Below are positions 49,101 through 59,835 of a stretch of DNA of 64,000 nt, in pieces; position 1 is the first letter of the stretch; the number at the start of each line of letters is the position of its first letter. The stretch comes from Cyrtodaria siliqua (taxonomy: Eukaryota; Mollusca; Bivalvia; Adapedonta; Hiatellidae). A program made the position numbers and the translations under genes. The notes below the pieces were generated by a model, which saw only the letters and a program-made list of their open reading frames with translations, searched no databases and was not told where the DNA came from. The DNA lies in NCBI GenBank assembly GCA_037043455.1, contig JAWPHD010001416.1:1-64000 (forward strand). The letters run 5' to 3'.

Positions 49101-52100
49101 AATTAAATAACACATTCAGTTTCATCACTGTATAGTACATAAGAACAAAACTATTTTTAAAGAAAGTGCTAAGCATTATATGTTTCATTGTATAGAATAA
49201 TTTAATATATGAGAAAGCTATTTGTTTCAACACTAAAATCGTTATAACAGTTTATATGCAATTCCAAATAAGTATTAACAATCAGTCCTGCTGCTTATGA
49301 TTCAAAATGTATCCATATTTGAGGTATAAATACTATGGATATAACAACCCTAGGCTTTAGGCTTGTTTGGTTTTGGATGTTCTACTAGTCTTAGACTAAG
49401 ATCTATATCTTAACATACTTAACATGTGGATCGAGAATGGAGCTGTCCAAGCCTGATTGTGTTTTACTTGCTCATCTACCGCCACTGTGTATATATCATA
49501 AGCATAGACAGTGGTGATGCATATAGTCTTGCAAGGGTGGGTTTATTCTTGGAATGTTTGGTTCTACTAACTCGAAATCCTCTAAGTTGATATTGGAATG
49601 TAGGTGGCCAAGTTTGATGGCGTCATACGTGTAGCCCCAACTTACTATTTCTATACCACAGCTTTGCATATCATAGGGATAATAGGTGATATCAATCTGG
49701 AAAAATGTATTGAATGCAATAAAAGATGTTAGATATGTATATTGCACACGCTGCGTTCAGACATAGATATGCCACACAATACAGGCACACATGTATATAA
49801 CGGCGCCCTTTGAAGATGCGATACAAATACAACTAGTTTGTGTGCAGTAGATTTAGTTCTTAAACATTATGACATACTGTCGATGATGCATATGATATAT
49901 AAACAATGTCCAAGAAGTTACTATTATGAACGTAAACAAAGTGTAGTTGAACATGTTAATCATCATTCGGAGATGCATATTAGGTATTTATGTATAGACC
50001 ACATAATCAGGTTTGCCTGTAATTGAATTAGAATAAGAACATGCCGATTAACCCTCATAAATGCGTATGATATTTAAAACAATGATATAGAACGGGAATT
50101 TTGTTTAACATGCAGCAGGTTTAAAATATAAAAAGTGATTTAGGAACTGTTCTACGACAAGAAATATCACAACCTAACTTCTATGGTGACATGATTTACA
50201 AATGATTTACTATGATGACATCTACCTGCAGCCTGTAAGAAATGGTATTGTTGCTTCCTTGAGTAATTGCTTTTTGACTTTTGTTTTTCATATTCATAAA
50301 CATATATATTCTCATATTTGTGTTATACTAATACTGTGTTATACTCATATTGTGTTATACTTATATTGTGTTATACTTATATTGTGTTATACTAATATTG
50401 TGTTATACTAATATTGTGTTATACTTATATTGTGTTATACTTATTTTGTGTTATACTAATATTGTGTTATACCTATACTGTGTTATACTTATATCGTGTT
50501 ATACTTATATTGCGTTATACTTATACTGTGTTATACTAATATTGTGTTATACTAATATTGTGTTATACTTATATTGTGTTATACTTATTTTGTGTTATAC
50601 TAATATTGTGTTATACCTATATTGTGTTATACTTATATTGTGTTATACTTATACTGTGTTATACTTATATTGTGTTATATTCATATTGTGTTATACTTAT
50701 ATCGTGTTATACTTATATTGTGTTATACTTATATTGCCTAGTAATTGTTAAGGGCCTTTCCAAAGCGATACCCCTACAGTCAACACTTTTATGAGTGTAG
50801 TGTCTCATACTTTGCTTCTACTTATCCCAGCACTTTTTCAAAAAAGTATGGGGATAATGTTATGCCGTCCGTCCTTTCGTTCTTCCGTCATTACGTGAGT
50901 CCGTGCGTCTGTGTGTAAGTGACTATATCACCTCCTACGCCGTTATATTGTCGAACTTGAAACTTCCGAATATGATTGAATATATGTGCAGATGTGCGAA
51001 GGATGTATTAAAAGTATCTACCTACTACGGGGTCGGGGCTAGTTTGTTAGGGGTAGTTCTACAGAAAAAAGTATAATTACTCCTACATGCTTAACTGTAT
51101 GAGTGTGACAATATGTATGTGATTTTGTTGCATCAAGGGTCAATACATATATTACGGAGTTTTCCCTGGGCCTCCTGAGGGATGAACTTGGTGACGTAGG
51201 CAGGTCAAACATATTTTTTTTCAAATTGGGTCATGTTGTAAGTCAAATTGAATCCCATTGCAACAGGAATGGACTGAAGCAAAAAATGCCCAATTGTTAT
51301 CTTGGGTGGTGGGGAGTTGTCAACATGTTTTTCTTGCATACCGGACAATGAAATCCGTCATTTTACCGATACTAGATATGTCCATCTCACCCTAGGGTAG
51401 AGATAAAATTCAAGCGAAAAAATAATGACGTCAATAACGTTAACAGATGCATGACGTCATTGTGTTAAAAAACATTAAAAATGTTAGTTATTGACGAAGT
51501 CAACACACAAAATGTCAATAATAGGCAAGAAAAGAAATCCTTCATGAGTTTATCCATGTGAGATAGGGAAATCTCCACCGATGGACAGAATTATAACCAG
51601 GGACGAGGCAGAGCCAGAATCGTCAAGGTTACAATGCTGACCCTCGGGCTCGATTCTGCCTCGTCCATGCTTACAATTCTGACCCTCGGGTTAGATTTCC
51701 CTATCTCACATGTATACTTAAGATGGATTATTATAATCGTCGTCTATAGCTGATGTTTATTTTATCCTGCGTCTCCTTGTGCAATACATACTTTCACGTT
51801 CACTGTGTTATCACTGGCTCAAGTGTATATACATGTCACTAATAAAACCGTCCCGGGATATGCGATGGCGCGCCATCGACTTGCTCTAGTTTCCTTTGTG
51901 GTTAACTGCGTACTGTAAATGCTACATTTAATGTTCGACTTTTCTACCTACTTTTAGAATCCGAACAAAGTGACCAACCGTCATACATATTTAAAAATTG
52001 ACCCTATAATGGTTAGTTAAAGTGTATGTAGTTGAATTCATACCAGAATGTATTAACTCTACATCGTGTATGTGCTTATGCTTTATCAACATGGACACTA

Positions 52101-55100
52101 GGGTTGTGTGTCGTGTCTTAGAATAAGTTAGCGAACATGTTAACCACCCATCAAACATACACTAACCTCACAGTGTGTTTCGAACAGTAAAGGCGGTTCC
52201 CATTCCACAGTTCCGTCGTAGTCCACTTTCAACAACAGATCCGGGTCAGCTATCACACCTAAATTCTTCAGTCTAAAGTAGACACAAAACTAATCTGGGA
52301 TAACGATTTGGAGTGTTGATTTAATGGTCAACACATTGTAGTCTATATAGAGTCGTCCTAGAGAGGGAAATTATATATATGAATTCGGGAACCGTGACTT
52401 ACTCGTATTATCAAATACTTTCCTATGGTTCTTTTGGGTACTCGTAGACAAACGGGTCCCCAACCGACAGACAAGGGTAGGGTATCTGTCATGCCTAAGG
52501 TCAAACCGAAGTGACCCAATGGAGCTAGTGAGGCTCGAACTCGTGTTCTTCGGATTAAAAAGTCCTATACCCACCGCGGTCCCTTTCTAAGATCATGAGT
52601 ATCGTGTTCAAATATATTTTATTAAAGAAACAAAACGTTATGTCAATATCTAAACAATGAAATATACACTATCTATTTACATTTTTATCTAAATTTAAAT
52701 ACATTTTTTTAAACATATTTCATCAATAGAGTAAACATGTAATTTGTGAACGAGATGTTCTAGCTTAACGCCAGTCAGTTGGATCAATTTAATGTTAAAT
52801 GTAATATTGTTGATAAGATTCTATCACACACACATAGACTTATAATATGAAATAAAACAATAAACAAGAAATATTTGTAAAACATGAACAAAGTTCTCAT
52901 CTCTTGATGCTGGATAAAAAAATATGTTATAATATACAATGCTCGAGCCGAAGCAATTATCAAGCGGACACATTTGTGCGGATAACGATTGTTCTACAAA
53001 GACAGCATACCGATAATAATATTACATGTAATAGGACAGCCTCGTCCAATTAAAACAAAATTGCCGTAAACTCAAAACTTTCTGATAAAAAACATTAATT
53101 CAATTTTTCAAAACAAGTAGTCATTGTAGCAACGCTATTTAAAGTTAACAATTCCGTTAAAGGTAACAACCGACGCGCCGCTAAAGGTAACAATCCCCTC
53201 TGCCGCTAAAGGTTATAGCACTTACGCCACAGTTGCCAAAGACCCGTTTACTCACTTTTCGTTGAAACTGTAAATGTTGAAAAAAAGTTGTTACCTTTAG
53301 CGTTAGCGTTGTTACATTTAGCGAAAGAGGTGATTGTTACCTTTGGCGGAGGTTGTTTCTGCTAGCGTTGAAATGGAAACCTTTAGCAGCGATTGTTACC
53401 TTTAGCGGAATTGTTACCTTTAGCGGAATTGTTACCTTTAGCGTTGTTACAGTCATCAATCGTAATTCTGCCTTCGCAGTAGTTTTGTAAACGATCACAT
53501 TAACGATTATTTGTTTACTAAAATACACATATAAGGAAGTAGTTGCGAAAATCTTAGCTCTTATGTTGTGTACCTACCTGAGCTACGATGCGATCCGTTA
53601 TAGAATAGGTAGGTAGGTATCAGAATCGACTCCACCAAGAGAGGTTTTTGAAGACATCATGCAAAGTCTGCATGAACAACCATCGTATTTCAATAGAATA
53701 AATCTTTAAAAACACGCGTTCATGCATACAACTCACCAAAGAGAAGAATATCTCGTCGATTTAGGGATTTTTGTGTAAGACTCAGTGGTTCAGCAGACAT
53801 ATTTTTCTTAAATATTTACCATTTAAAATATCACGCGCGGTGTTTTTCCGTATTTTGAAACTTAAATCCCCCCGTCCACAGCTGACACAAATCGACAACG
53901 TTTACAGGAAAGCGTTTGTTGTGTGAGTATAGCGGGGGTTAAGTTTTCAAATGCGTAACGAGACAAATATCGAAAACGAGAATATTTCGAACGTAAACAA
54001 TGTAAACGTCGGAAATTAACAGGCCTCTAACAGTGGCATTCGAACACTGACACTATCGGCGTGTCTTTCCTCCCTTTGATGATTATTCTGCATACAGTTG
54101 TGATGTTTAAGGTCTGTTCTATGAAATACGGTTGTTGCTTATGCAGGCATTGCGTGATGCCTTCAGAAACCTCGCCGGAAAAGTGCGTACGTGTCGGTAC
54201 GGGGTCGGTATGGTGTCCTGCTGATTTCTAAAGTTACAGGAATCATGGCTCTATGGTAGGTACATAGTACCATAAGAGCCATGAATATCACGTCTAATAA
54301 AGAAGTAACTTTGTTCAATATATATCTATATACACCTTACTAGATATGTTATAGTTGCTTTATTAGAATTACAAGGAAATAAGCGGCCGCAGACGATCTA
54401 TCATGATTTTTCAACTTGTAGACGGTTTGCAATGAATATAATGTATGTATTCATATTCGCACGATACATGGTTAACACTGAAAATACTCAGTCTACTGGC
54501 AAATCAGTTCTGATAGTTAAACACCACTCACGAGTTATCGATGAGAACTTCTGGCTTCCAGACGGTAGACGGTGTACAATGAATATAATCTATGTCGTCC
54601 TTTTCTGATTTGTTCCATTTTAGTCTCTCGTCCTCCCACTCCTTAAACAGAATATATAAATAGCTCAGTAAACAGAATCCGTAATGGAAGCTCATAATTT
54701 AAAAGCAGAAATGACACACACCAACACGACAGCAACATCACAGAGCCTACACGACAATCATCTTTAACATGTAAGTTAATTTAATTTTTTGGGGAGGGGG
54801 TGCGAATGGCTGTACCTGAAAAACAGAATATTGTGCAGATTCTTCAATAAACAAATTCAATCACTAGACAATATATTGCACGTTTAATTAATAGAACGTT
54901 TGGCATTCATGGACAGATATCAAAAGCCGTAAATATAGATATAAAAATCGAAAAGGAAAAGCAGCATTCAAGGACGACAGTCAACCACAAACACACACAG
55001 AAACAAAGAACAACTTTAACAATGAATAAAATGTCAAATAAGACATCACAAACATAAAGGGGTTGACAATAGGGCTACCGCCTTGGAACGGTCAGTGGAA

Positions 55101-57103
55101 AAAAAGGCCGCTGGGGGTTTAAACCAGGTTATAGGGTGCACCAAACCTCACACTTACCCTACTTCATCCCAATAAAACGGGACAGTGTATGTTAAGAAAT
55201 CCCCGCCATGAACTATTCTCTAACCAACAAGGCAACATTAGTAAACACAAAGATGCTCGTGTATATATAAATACAAACAAAAAAAACACTAGCCTGAAAA
55301 GCCAGAAGAAGGTACTCAGTGACTTGGTAGAAGCCAGAGCAACAAGAGAATAAACCATTGAGGACACGACAAGACAAGACTGCAGACAAACATCAAACGT
55401 CACCGTCTTTTTTGGCTTTAGGTAGACGTCATCATAGGGTCCACACCCTGTCCAGTATTCGCACAATTAAAGAGGAAAGAACAGTGGCAAACTGTAAATG
55501 GGTCAACCACCAAGCATGCAGTGCGTTGCAAAATGATAGGGTCATTACCTCTTTTGATAAACCTTTTAACAAATTTAACAAAGATAGTATGAAAGTGATC
55601 TTGACCAAGGATCTTACGAAGTTTGTATAGATAGGTAAGGTGTGATAGTCCTTGTCGCAGAAGAGTTCTTTTGTTACTTGTATATTTGGAAAGAAGATCA
55701 GGGTTACGATAATAAAATGTTGCAAAGGTTTTACGAAGTTTATGGTAACGGTAGCCCTGATGGAGTAGCTTTTTAGTTATACAAAGATTACGAATATTAA
55801 AGTCCTCAACTCGAGTACAAGCTCTAGAAAAACGAATAAGTTGAGACATATATACCCCATAAGAAGTTGCTCGGGGAACATCCCCATCTAAATTGGGATA
55901 ATTAACAATATCAAAATTAAAAGCATCTCTCTTGTCATATATTCTGCTATTATTTTCACCATTTTCAATGGAGAGGTGTAAATCGAGAAAAGAAGCGTTA
56001 ATAATAGAAATATTAGCTTTGATAAGTTGAAGTTCTTTAGGGTATATATTTATTAACGATAGTAGAACAGAGAGGGATGTCAATGTTCAATATGTCATCC
56101 ATATAACGAGAGGTTTCATTAAAAGCTTCAACACCATATGCATGGGTATCTGGTGAAAGACCCAACAAGAAATCTCTTTCATAGCATGTAAAAACAAATC
56201 TGCGACAAGGGGTGCAAAGTTCCCATAAGGATAGTAACAATTTGTCTATAAATGGTCGTTCCATTACTGACGAAAATATTATCTAATAGGAAGATGAGTG
56301 CTTCACAAACTTCTTGGCAAGTCCACATAGTGTAATTGTCTAAACTGCCGTTATTTAAAAACGCTTTAATATTATTACAGGCCAAAAAGTACATGTACCG
56401 TCAATATTTGTGTTAACATTTGGTGACGGTACATGTATTTAAGTGACATTGACTCGTACCAAGGGTCCATTGGAGTGCTAAAAGTTATTGGCATTAGGAC
56501 AATGACCAGGAGGTTATATATGAAATTTGAACATTCTACTCCAAAGGACAAACAAATTATACTTCAATATATTGACGCAGTCCAGCCCGTCAACTTTAGC
56601 GGCGCCTATGTCTCGCATTTTTTCAAACTCGAATAAACGCCGCTGAAGGCAAAATTAACAGAGTTTTAATTATAAATAAAATAAATAACGCAAGGCAAAC
56701 ACTAATGAAATGACACTTACAAATGTCAGCCATCCTGCCGCTGAAAATTTCTGTGACTTAAGTTCCTGAAAAGAAGCAAGTACAAGTTGGATATTAAATA
56801 TTCGTTTTAATCATTAAGCGTACATGCAGTTAGGTAGGTAGTTTATTCGAGAAAACATTTCATGTAGAGCAGAGGTGTTCTGTACCAAATTGGGTCCAAA
56901 CATTACCTATAAAACTTGCATGTATTTTCAACAAAGGTTGATAAATATATTGTATCTACTTACAAGCTCGTCGATGGCTAGTAAATGGAGTCCAACCTTA
57001 ACCTCTGTCTGAGCCAGAGGTCGGGATAAAGCATCGTATGACGCAGCTAGGACCGTCTCTCTACGAATCTCCGTTTCCTTTTCGGCTGTGTATGCTCCGA
57101 TAG
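45711..57103 (-). CDS. Nicotinic acetylcholine receptor-type Cys-loop channel subunit, non-alpha (8 exons, 5' incomplete)
   Basis: Joined exons 57103-56964, 56765-56721, 54641-54532, 52272-52167, 49696-49572, 49016-48901, 47837-47637 and 46114-45711 give 414 residues and a stop. All introns are GT-AG and all phases match. Residue numbers start at the first supported codon. Ligand domain: W58, W63-x-D-x-x-L-x-W70, VWKPE (W89), Cys loop C132-C146 with 13 residues between and P-Y-D inside, SWGY (W153), and G-E-W at 178-180. No vicinal Cys pair occurs before TM1, so this is not an alpha subunit; the usual loop-A Tyr is replaced (L-I-D-N, D96). TM1 starts RRTEFYSLNVMMP. The pore has SGEK (E247 at -1'), T254 at 6', L257 at 9' and E268 at 20', the pattern of cation channels. 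TM3 282-305, a short ~70-residue cytoplasmic loop, and TM4 about 382-405 follow. Sequons are NKS (71) and NLT (191). The start codon and signal peptide lie upstream and are not securely identified. A plasma-membrane role with partner subunits is inferred. Confidence 0.88.
47637..47837 (-). CDS. Channel gene exon: TM1, pore helix TM2
   Basis: 201 bp between CATTTTTTTCAG and CTGG/GTACAT. It encodes RRTEFYSLNVMMPLFLMS, then VPVSSGEKLSFVLTVLLSL and AETLPATSITTSVL. The pore has Glu at -1', Leu at 9' and Glu at 20'. A SINE and a 37-bp array with decoy acceptors lie immediately upstream. Confidence 0.92.
47851..48040 (-). mobile_element. tRNA-derived SINE, family A, in the intron before the TM1 exon
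   Basis: Minus-oriented. On the minus strand the head is CCGTGGCCGAGTGGTTAGAG, then GTGGATTCGAGCC, and an ATTTCAATTCAATTC tail sits 14 bp from the splice acceptor at 47838. It shares GGTGCCCCTCC and ATGGCGACTTCCCAG (plus strand) with the copy at 15857. Being in the same orientation as the gene, its tail forms part of the polypyrimidine region. Confidence 0.8.
48082..48192 (-). repeat. 37-bp tandem units carrying decoy 3' splice sites
   Basis: GTTCGACGTTCTAAAATGGG at 48086, ATTCGACATTCTAGACAAGG at 48123 and TTTAGACATTATAACAAAGG at 48160 are spaced by 37 bp, each followed by GAAGA. On the minus strand they read CTTCCCATTTTAG/AACGTCGAAC and CTTCCTTGTCTAG/AATGTCGAAT, the same as the real exon start at 47837 (TTTTTTTCAG/AACGTCGAAC). 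Continuing from the decoy meets TGA after five codons. Confidence 0.75.
48901..49016 (-). CDS. Channel gene exon: loop C region and pre-TM1 strand
   Basis: 116 bp between TTTACTTAG and ATGG/GTAAAT. It encodes RHGEWVIIETRLQDKNLT then HGTVLFYPQLEFWITM. The loop C position has no Cys pair. Both edges are split codons that complete to Glu with their neighbours. Confidence 0.85.
49572..49696 (-). CDS. Channel gene exon: Cys loop and loop B
   Basis: 125 bp between TTTTTCCAG and GA/GTTAGT. It encodes IDITYYPYDMQSCGIEIVSW and on to NINLEDF. Reading frame continues beyond the donor to a stop at 49496, but ending at GA joins in frame to RHGEW and keeps the F-to-W spacing of the family. The internal GTAAGT at I-V-S is inside conserved coding sequence. 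Confidence 0.85.
50130..50800 (+). repeat. Penelope-like element 3' fragment (copy 3)
   Basis: CTACGACAAGAAATATCACAACC and ACTTCTATGGTGACATGATT match 38666-38710 of the element at 37711. ATGATGACATCTACCTGCAG matches the end of the reverse transcriptase frame. GGGCCTTTCCAAAGCGATAC CCC near 50750 matches the conserved tail. The 16-bp minisatellite lies between these matches. It sits in a channel-gene intron on the opposite strand. Confidence 0.65.
50310..50735. repeat. 16-bp minisatellite (TTATACTTATATTGTG)n, ~27 copies
   Basis: Units vary mostly at one position (CTTATATT, CTAATATT, CTCATATT, CCTATACT). Because 16 is not a multiple of three, long open frames such as CYTYIVLYLYCVILI repeats arise in all frames and are artefacts. 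A nearly single-copy precursor, CATATTTGTGTTTTAATTAT, exists in the element at 39100. Confidence 0.9.
50820..51060. repeat. Dispersed repeat
   Basis: CCCAGCACTTTTTCAAAAAAG, GCCGTCCGTCCTTTCGTTCT and GTCCGTGCGTCTGTGTGTAA form a non-coding block of a style similar to 27880-27930 (TCTGTCCGTTCGTATGTCCG). No exon is seen. Confidence 0.35.
51551..51714. repeat. Hairpin/MITE-like inverted repeat
   Basis: Arms ATCCATGTGAGATAGGGAAAT and, in reverse complement, ATACATGTGAGATAGGGAAAT. Inside, GAGGCAGAGCCAGAATCG pairs loosely with CGGGCTCGATTCTGCCTC and GACCCTCGGG occurs twice. It lies in the 2.5-kb intron before the Cys-loop exon. Confidence 0.75.
52167..52272 (-). CDS. Channel gene exon: first Cys of the Cys loop
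   Basis: 106 bp between GTCTACTTTAG and GAG/GTTAGT. It encodes LKNLGVIADPDLLLKV, then DYDGTVEWEPPLLFETHCE, matching the G-x-V-x-W-x-P ... C pattern. An alternative acceptor lies 16 bp in (AATTTAG), but only the chosen one keeps the phase of the preceding exon. Confidence 0.85.
52320..52600. repeat. SINE-like family B copy with tRNA-like end
   Basis: GAATTCGGGAACCGTGACTT, TTTCCTATGGTTCTTTTGGG and CCAACCGACAGACAAGGG follow the family order. On the minus strand the end reads GGACCGCGGTGGGTATAGGA then ACACGAGTTCGAGCCTC, an A-box and B-box pair. It lies 50 bp upstream of a channel exon, in its intron. Confidence 0.6.
53141..53452. repeat. Inverted array of GTTACCTTTAGCG motifs
   Basis: Left side (53150-53215): three copies in the orientation CCGCTAAAGGTAACA or close. 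Right side (53290-53452): about seven copies in the opposite orientation, some as exact 18-bp direct repeats (GGAATTGTTACCTTTAGC). A unique ~75-bp spacer separates them. It lies in the 2.26-kb intron of the channel gene. Confidence 0.8.
54532..54641 (-). CDS. Channel gene exon: W-x-D and loop A
   Basis: 110 bp between TTCTGTTTAAG and TC/GTGAGT. It encodes EWEDERLKWNKSEKDD and STVWKPEVLIDN, the conserved W-x-D-x-x-L-x-W and W-x-P-(D/E) blocks. It ends two bases into a Ser codon completed by the next exon. Confidence 0.88.
54905..56392 (-). pseudogene. Penelope-like reverse transcriptase element, copy 2 (5'-truncated)
   Basis: Minus-strand frames give LACNNIKAFLNNGSLDNYTM (56390-56330), CEALIFLLDNIFVSNGTT, YRQIV, then CYERDFLLGLSPDTHAYG, the catalytic SRYMDDILNIDIP (near 56110), SFLDLHLSIENGENNSRIYD, and GVYMSQLIRFSRACTRVEDF to FLFNCANTGQGVDPMM (55420). 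One frameshift region near 56230 and another near 56040 break it. The 5' end stops at about 56392, beside a 12-bp palindrome (CATGTACCGTCA). The tail (55140-54905) matches the tail after 39228. It sits in the 2.08-kb intron between two channel exons, in gene orientation. Confidence 0.7.
56721..56765 (-). CDS. Channel gene exon: 45-bp microexon-like
   Basis: Just 15 codons, ELKSQKFSAAGWLTF, between TTCTTTTCAG and GTAAGTGT, phase 0 at both ends. It supplies the loop-D region Trp. A strand of this length and position is usual in nicotinic genes, which often use a 45-bp exon here. It is too short to be found by open reading frame alone. Confidence 0.85.
56964..57103 (-). CDS. Channel gene exon: mature N-terminal helix
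   Basis: 140 bp, entered after TTTTTGTCAG and left at CTT/GTAAGT. It begins with two bases of a split codon, so an upstream coding exon must end with one codon base. It encodes IGAYTAEKE through YDALSRPL and VGLHLLAIDEL, the amphipathic start of a Cys-loop ligand domain. There is no in-frame ATG before an upstream stop. Confidence 0.8.
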
Positions 57104-58840
57104 CTGACAAAAATAACAGAAATTAAATTTTGTTTATGTTTTTAATTATTGGTAAAAATGTCTGGTGTATTTATCTTACGTTCGCAAATAATGAAATAAT
57201 GGTACGATTTTTAAAAAGTATTATGTATCAATTAAATTGCAATGCTTGTTAAATTGAATACATACAACCGTGATTGAAATTTGGCTTGGTTATTATATTT
57301 TATTAATATAATAGGTTCATATAAGTGTTGTTCCTGTGCTATCAATCAATTCTAGATAGGACTATATCAACAGGATAAACTATTCAATACTTAGAAGGTT
57401 TTATGAAATTTCCCTGAAAAACTGATTCATGTTTAAAGTAGTATTGTCATAATGCATTTCTAAAATATGTTTATGATAGGGCAAATATAATTTAAATATA
57501 TGTGCGATTATTGTTTTTATTCGAAATCCCGTAACTAGTAATAATACCGCTCGTGCGAATTCGGTGCGACATTTTACAGTCGAAACTCAGCACTAAACAA
57601 ACGATATTGGAAACGTTAATACATATTGAAAAGCGGATACCTTAGAAGCAAATACACAAACAAGAGAGAAAAGTAGCACACTAGGTTGTATTGATTCTGT
57701 TCATGAGAGGTAGTATATGGTGCAACACCTCTCAATACCCACCCACACCACATCCCTATGGCTTTAACACCAGCTTAAGCGGTGTGCTAGTTTTAAACCA
57801 CACAAACTGAGCCCATCAATAAAACCGAGAATACTTTCTTAATGTCGATCCCATTGCTACACTAATTCAAAGAATTAGATTCCAAGAAAGCATCGAATGC
57901 GTTTCTTGCACAATCCTTTTAAAGCAAATACCCTAGTGCTTGTTATATAGAATTGCAGTGCGGCCCAAATCGATCTTGTATATCTTGCGTTTGTCATATA
58001 TTGATATACAATTTTTTTCTTATTTGAAATTGAACGATACAGATCTGTTTCTATTATAAAACATGTTGTCCCAATCAGGAAATTATCAACACAGTTAAGC
58101 TCCAATAAGGAAGGCTTACTTAACATGTTGTGCTATTTTTGTCAAAAGATAAAATATTTGTCTACACAATTGAGCATTTTCTGTTGAGATACTGCACTGT
58201 TTTTCTACTAGTTGGGGTTTGAAATACCTGGTTCTTTGTCTCCAAGTAAACACAACAGTTGTACAGAACACCGTGAATGTATAAACATATTTAAAGCAAT
58301 TTGTCTAATTGCTTTCTAAATATCATAATGTCATGATCTGAATGAAGGCATTGTAACACCGTTTTCAGTATTATATGACTTCCAATGTCTAATAAATAAT
58401 GTTATCACATAACGTCCCTTGTTAGCAGTGTCGAACACCCATTTAATATTCTGTTGTATGACACACGTGTAGTACAACCTGGAATGATTTTGATTGGTTG
58501 AGTTAAACCTGTAACACTACGCAAGTTTATTAACTGAAACTATTTTATTTATTATAAATTCACCCAGATCTGAGTCATAAACTTATTATTTGTGACAGCT
58601 TATAAAAACAATGCACGTAATACAAAACATTGTTGTTTGTTTATTAAAAAGTTGGCGTAAACTGCTATTTTGTAAAGATCTAAAACACGAAATATTTTAT
58701 ACGCAACGTTATGTGTGAGACGCGACGTTACGACGTCACTTATTTTATGACGTTTTGGCGCTAAAGTGTGTCTGACTTCGTGGCGGTTCTAAGTACATCT
58801 GAATTATTTTTTGCTTATTTGATAATGTTATGTGATTAAA

Positions 58841-58962
58841 AGGATCTTAAATTCGTTCCCATTCCATATAAGATTTATGAAACGAGTTATGAATTATTTT
58901 TAAAATAATTCATAACTCGTTTCATAAATCTTATATGAAATGGGAACTCGTTTAAGATCCTC
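58841..58962. repeat. Near-perfect 120-bp palindrome
   Basis: AGGATCTTAAATTCGTTCCC, then ATAAGATTTATGAAACGAGT and TATGAATTATTTTTAAAATA at the centre, pair with the second half with only a few mismatches. No loop is needed. It could be a MITE or an old inverted duplication. Confidence 0.85.
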
Positions 58963-59806
58963 TATATAATAATAATATCAAAATAATATTTAATAATATA
59001 ATAAATGCTTTTTTATGCCATTAGGTTTCCATACGAACAATAACTTGTATTTCTCATTATAAACATAAACGTATACTACCTAAGTGAAAGCATCCCATAA
59101 AAAAAACACAATATGTGAAACACATTATGGGCAAACAACTTGTTAGATCTGACAAAGCTGTACTAAAAAAGGATTTCAGAATTGTTCAGAACGCGTCAAA
59201 GAATCATATTTTGTAATATTTGCTGATCTCCTACTTTTCGATTACTGTTTTAAACTCCACCTCTTTTTTCTTTAGAAAATAGACCAATTTAATTATTATA
59301 AACGCCATCGTGAAAGGACATGTCAGCAAACATTGTACAACTTATATCAATTAAATCAATTAAAGTTTAAATAATATTTCCGGTATTTTCTGGTATTTTC
59401 TGGAATTTTCTGGTATCAGTACAATACAACGATGTTTCGTGCAAATATAGCCGTGGACGTTGTGTGCTCGATCAATTAAAGATAAATATGGTTAAAACTA
59501 ATTAATGCATAAGTTACATAACTGCGAACAAATAAAATATGTATTTTTCAAACAAGCCTTATTTTAGACTACTTTGTGTGATAGTTCTTGTTCAAAAATC
59601 GAAAGTGATTCAAAGACAGGGTAAACAAACAGTCTACTCTTTCAATGAATAGCATTCGTCTATATAACATGGACCATATAATAGCAACACGATGTTCTAA
59701 ATAAGTGTCCTGCCTCTTCCGGATCTAGACGTATGCCTGAAATGTCGACTGATTTCGTCGGGCAGATATAAATGAATAATTAATATTTGAAAATGCTCAC
59801 TTTTAC

Positions 59807-59835
59807 GTTGAGATGAACAAAGCTAGGATGAACAT
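59807..59835 (-). CDS. Candidate signal-peptide exon (uncertain)
   Basis: ATG at 59835-59833 opens MFILALFIS, a short hydrophobic start, and reaches AC/GTAAAAG at 59807. The phase (two codon bases) does not fit the next known exon, which needs one base, so a further exon or a different start is required. Offered only as the best visible candidate. Confidence 0.2.

Noticed and set aside
50350..50751. 133-codon open frame rich in Tyr, Leu, Ile, Cys
   Set aside because: It is the 16-bp minisatellite translated. Three frames open together because the unit has no stops in any of them.
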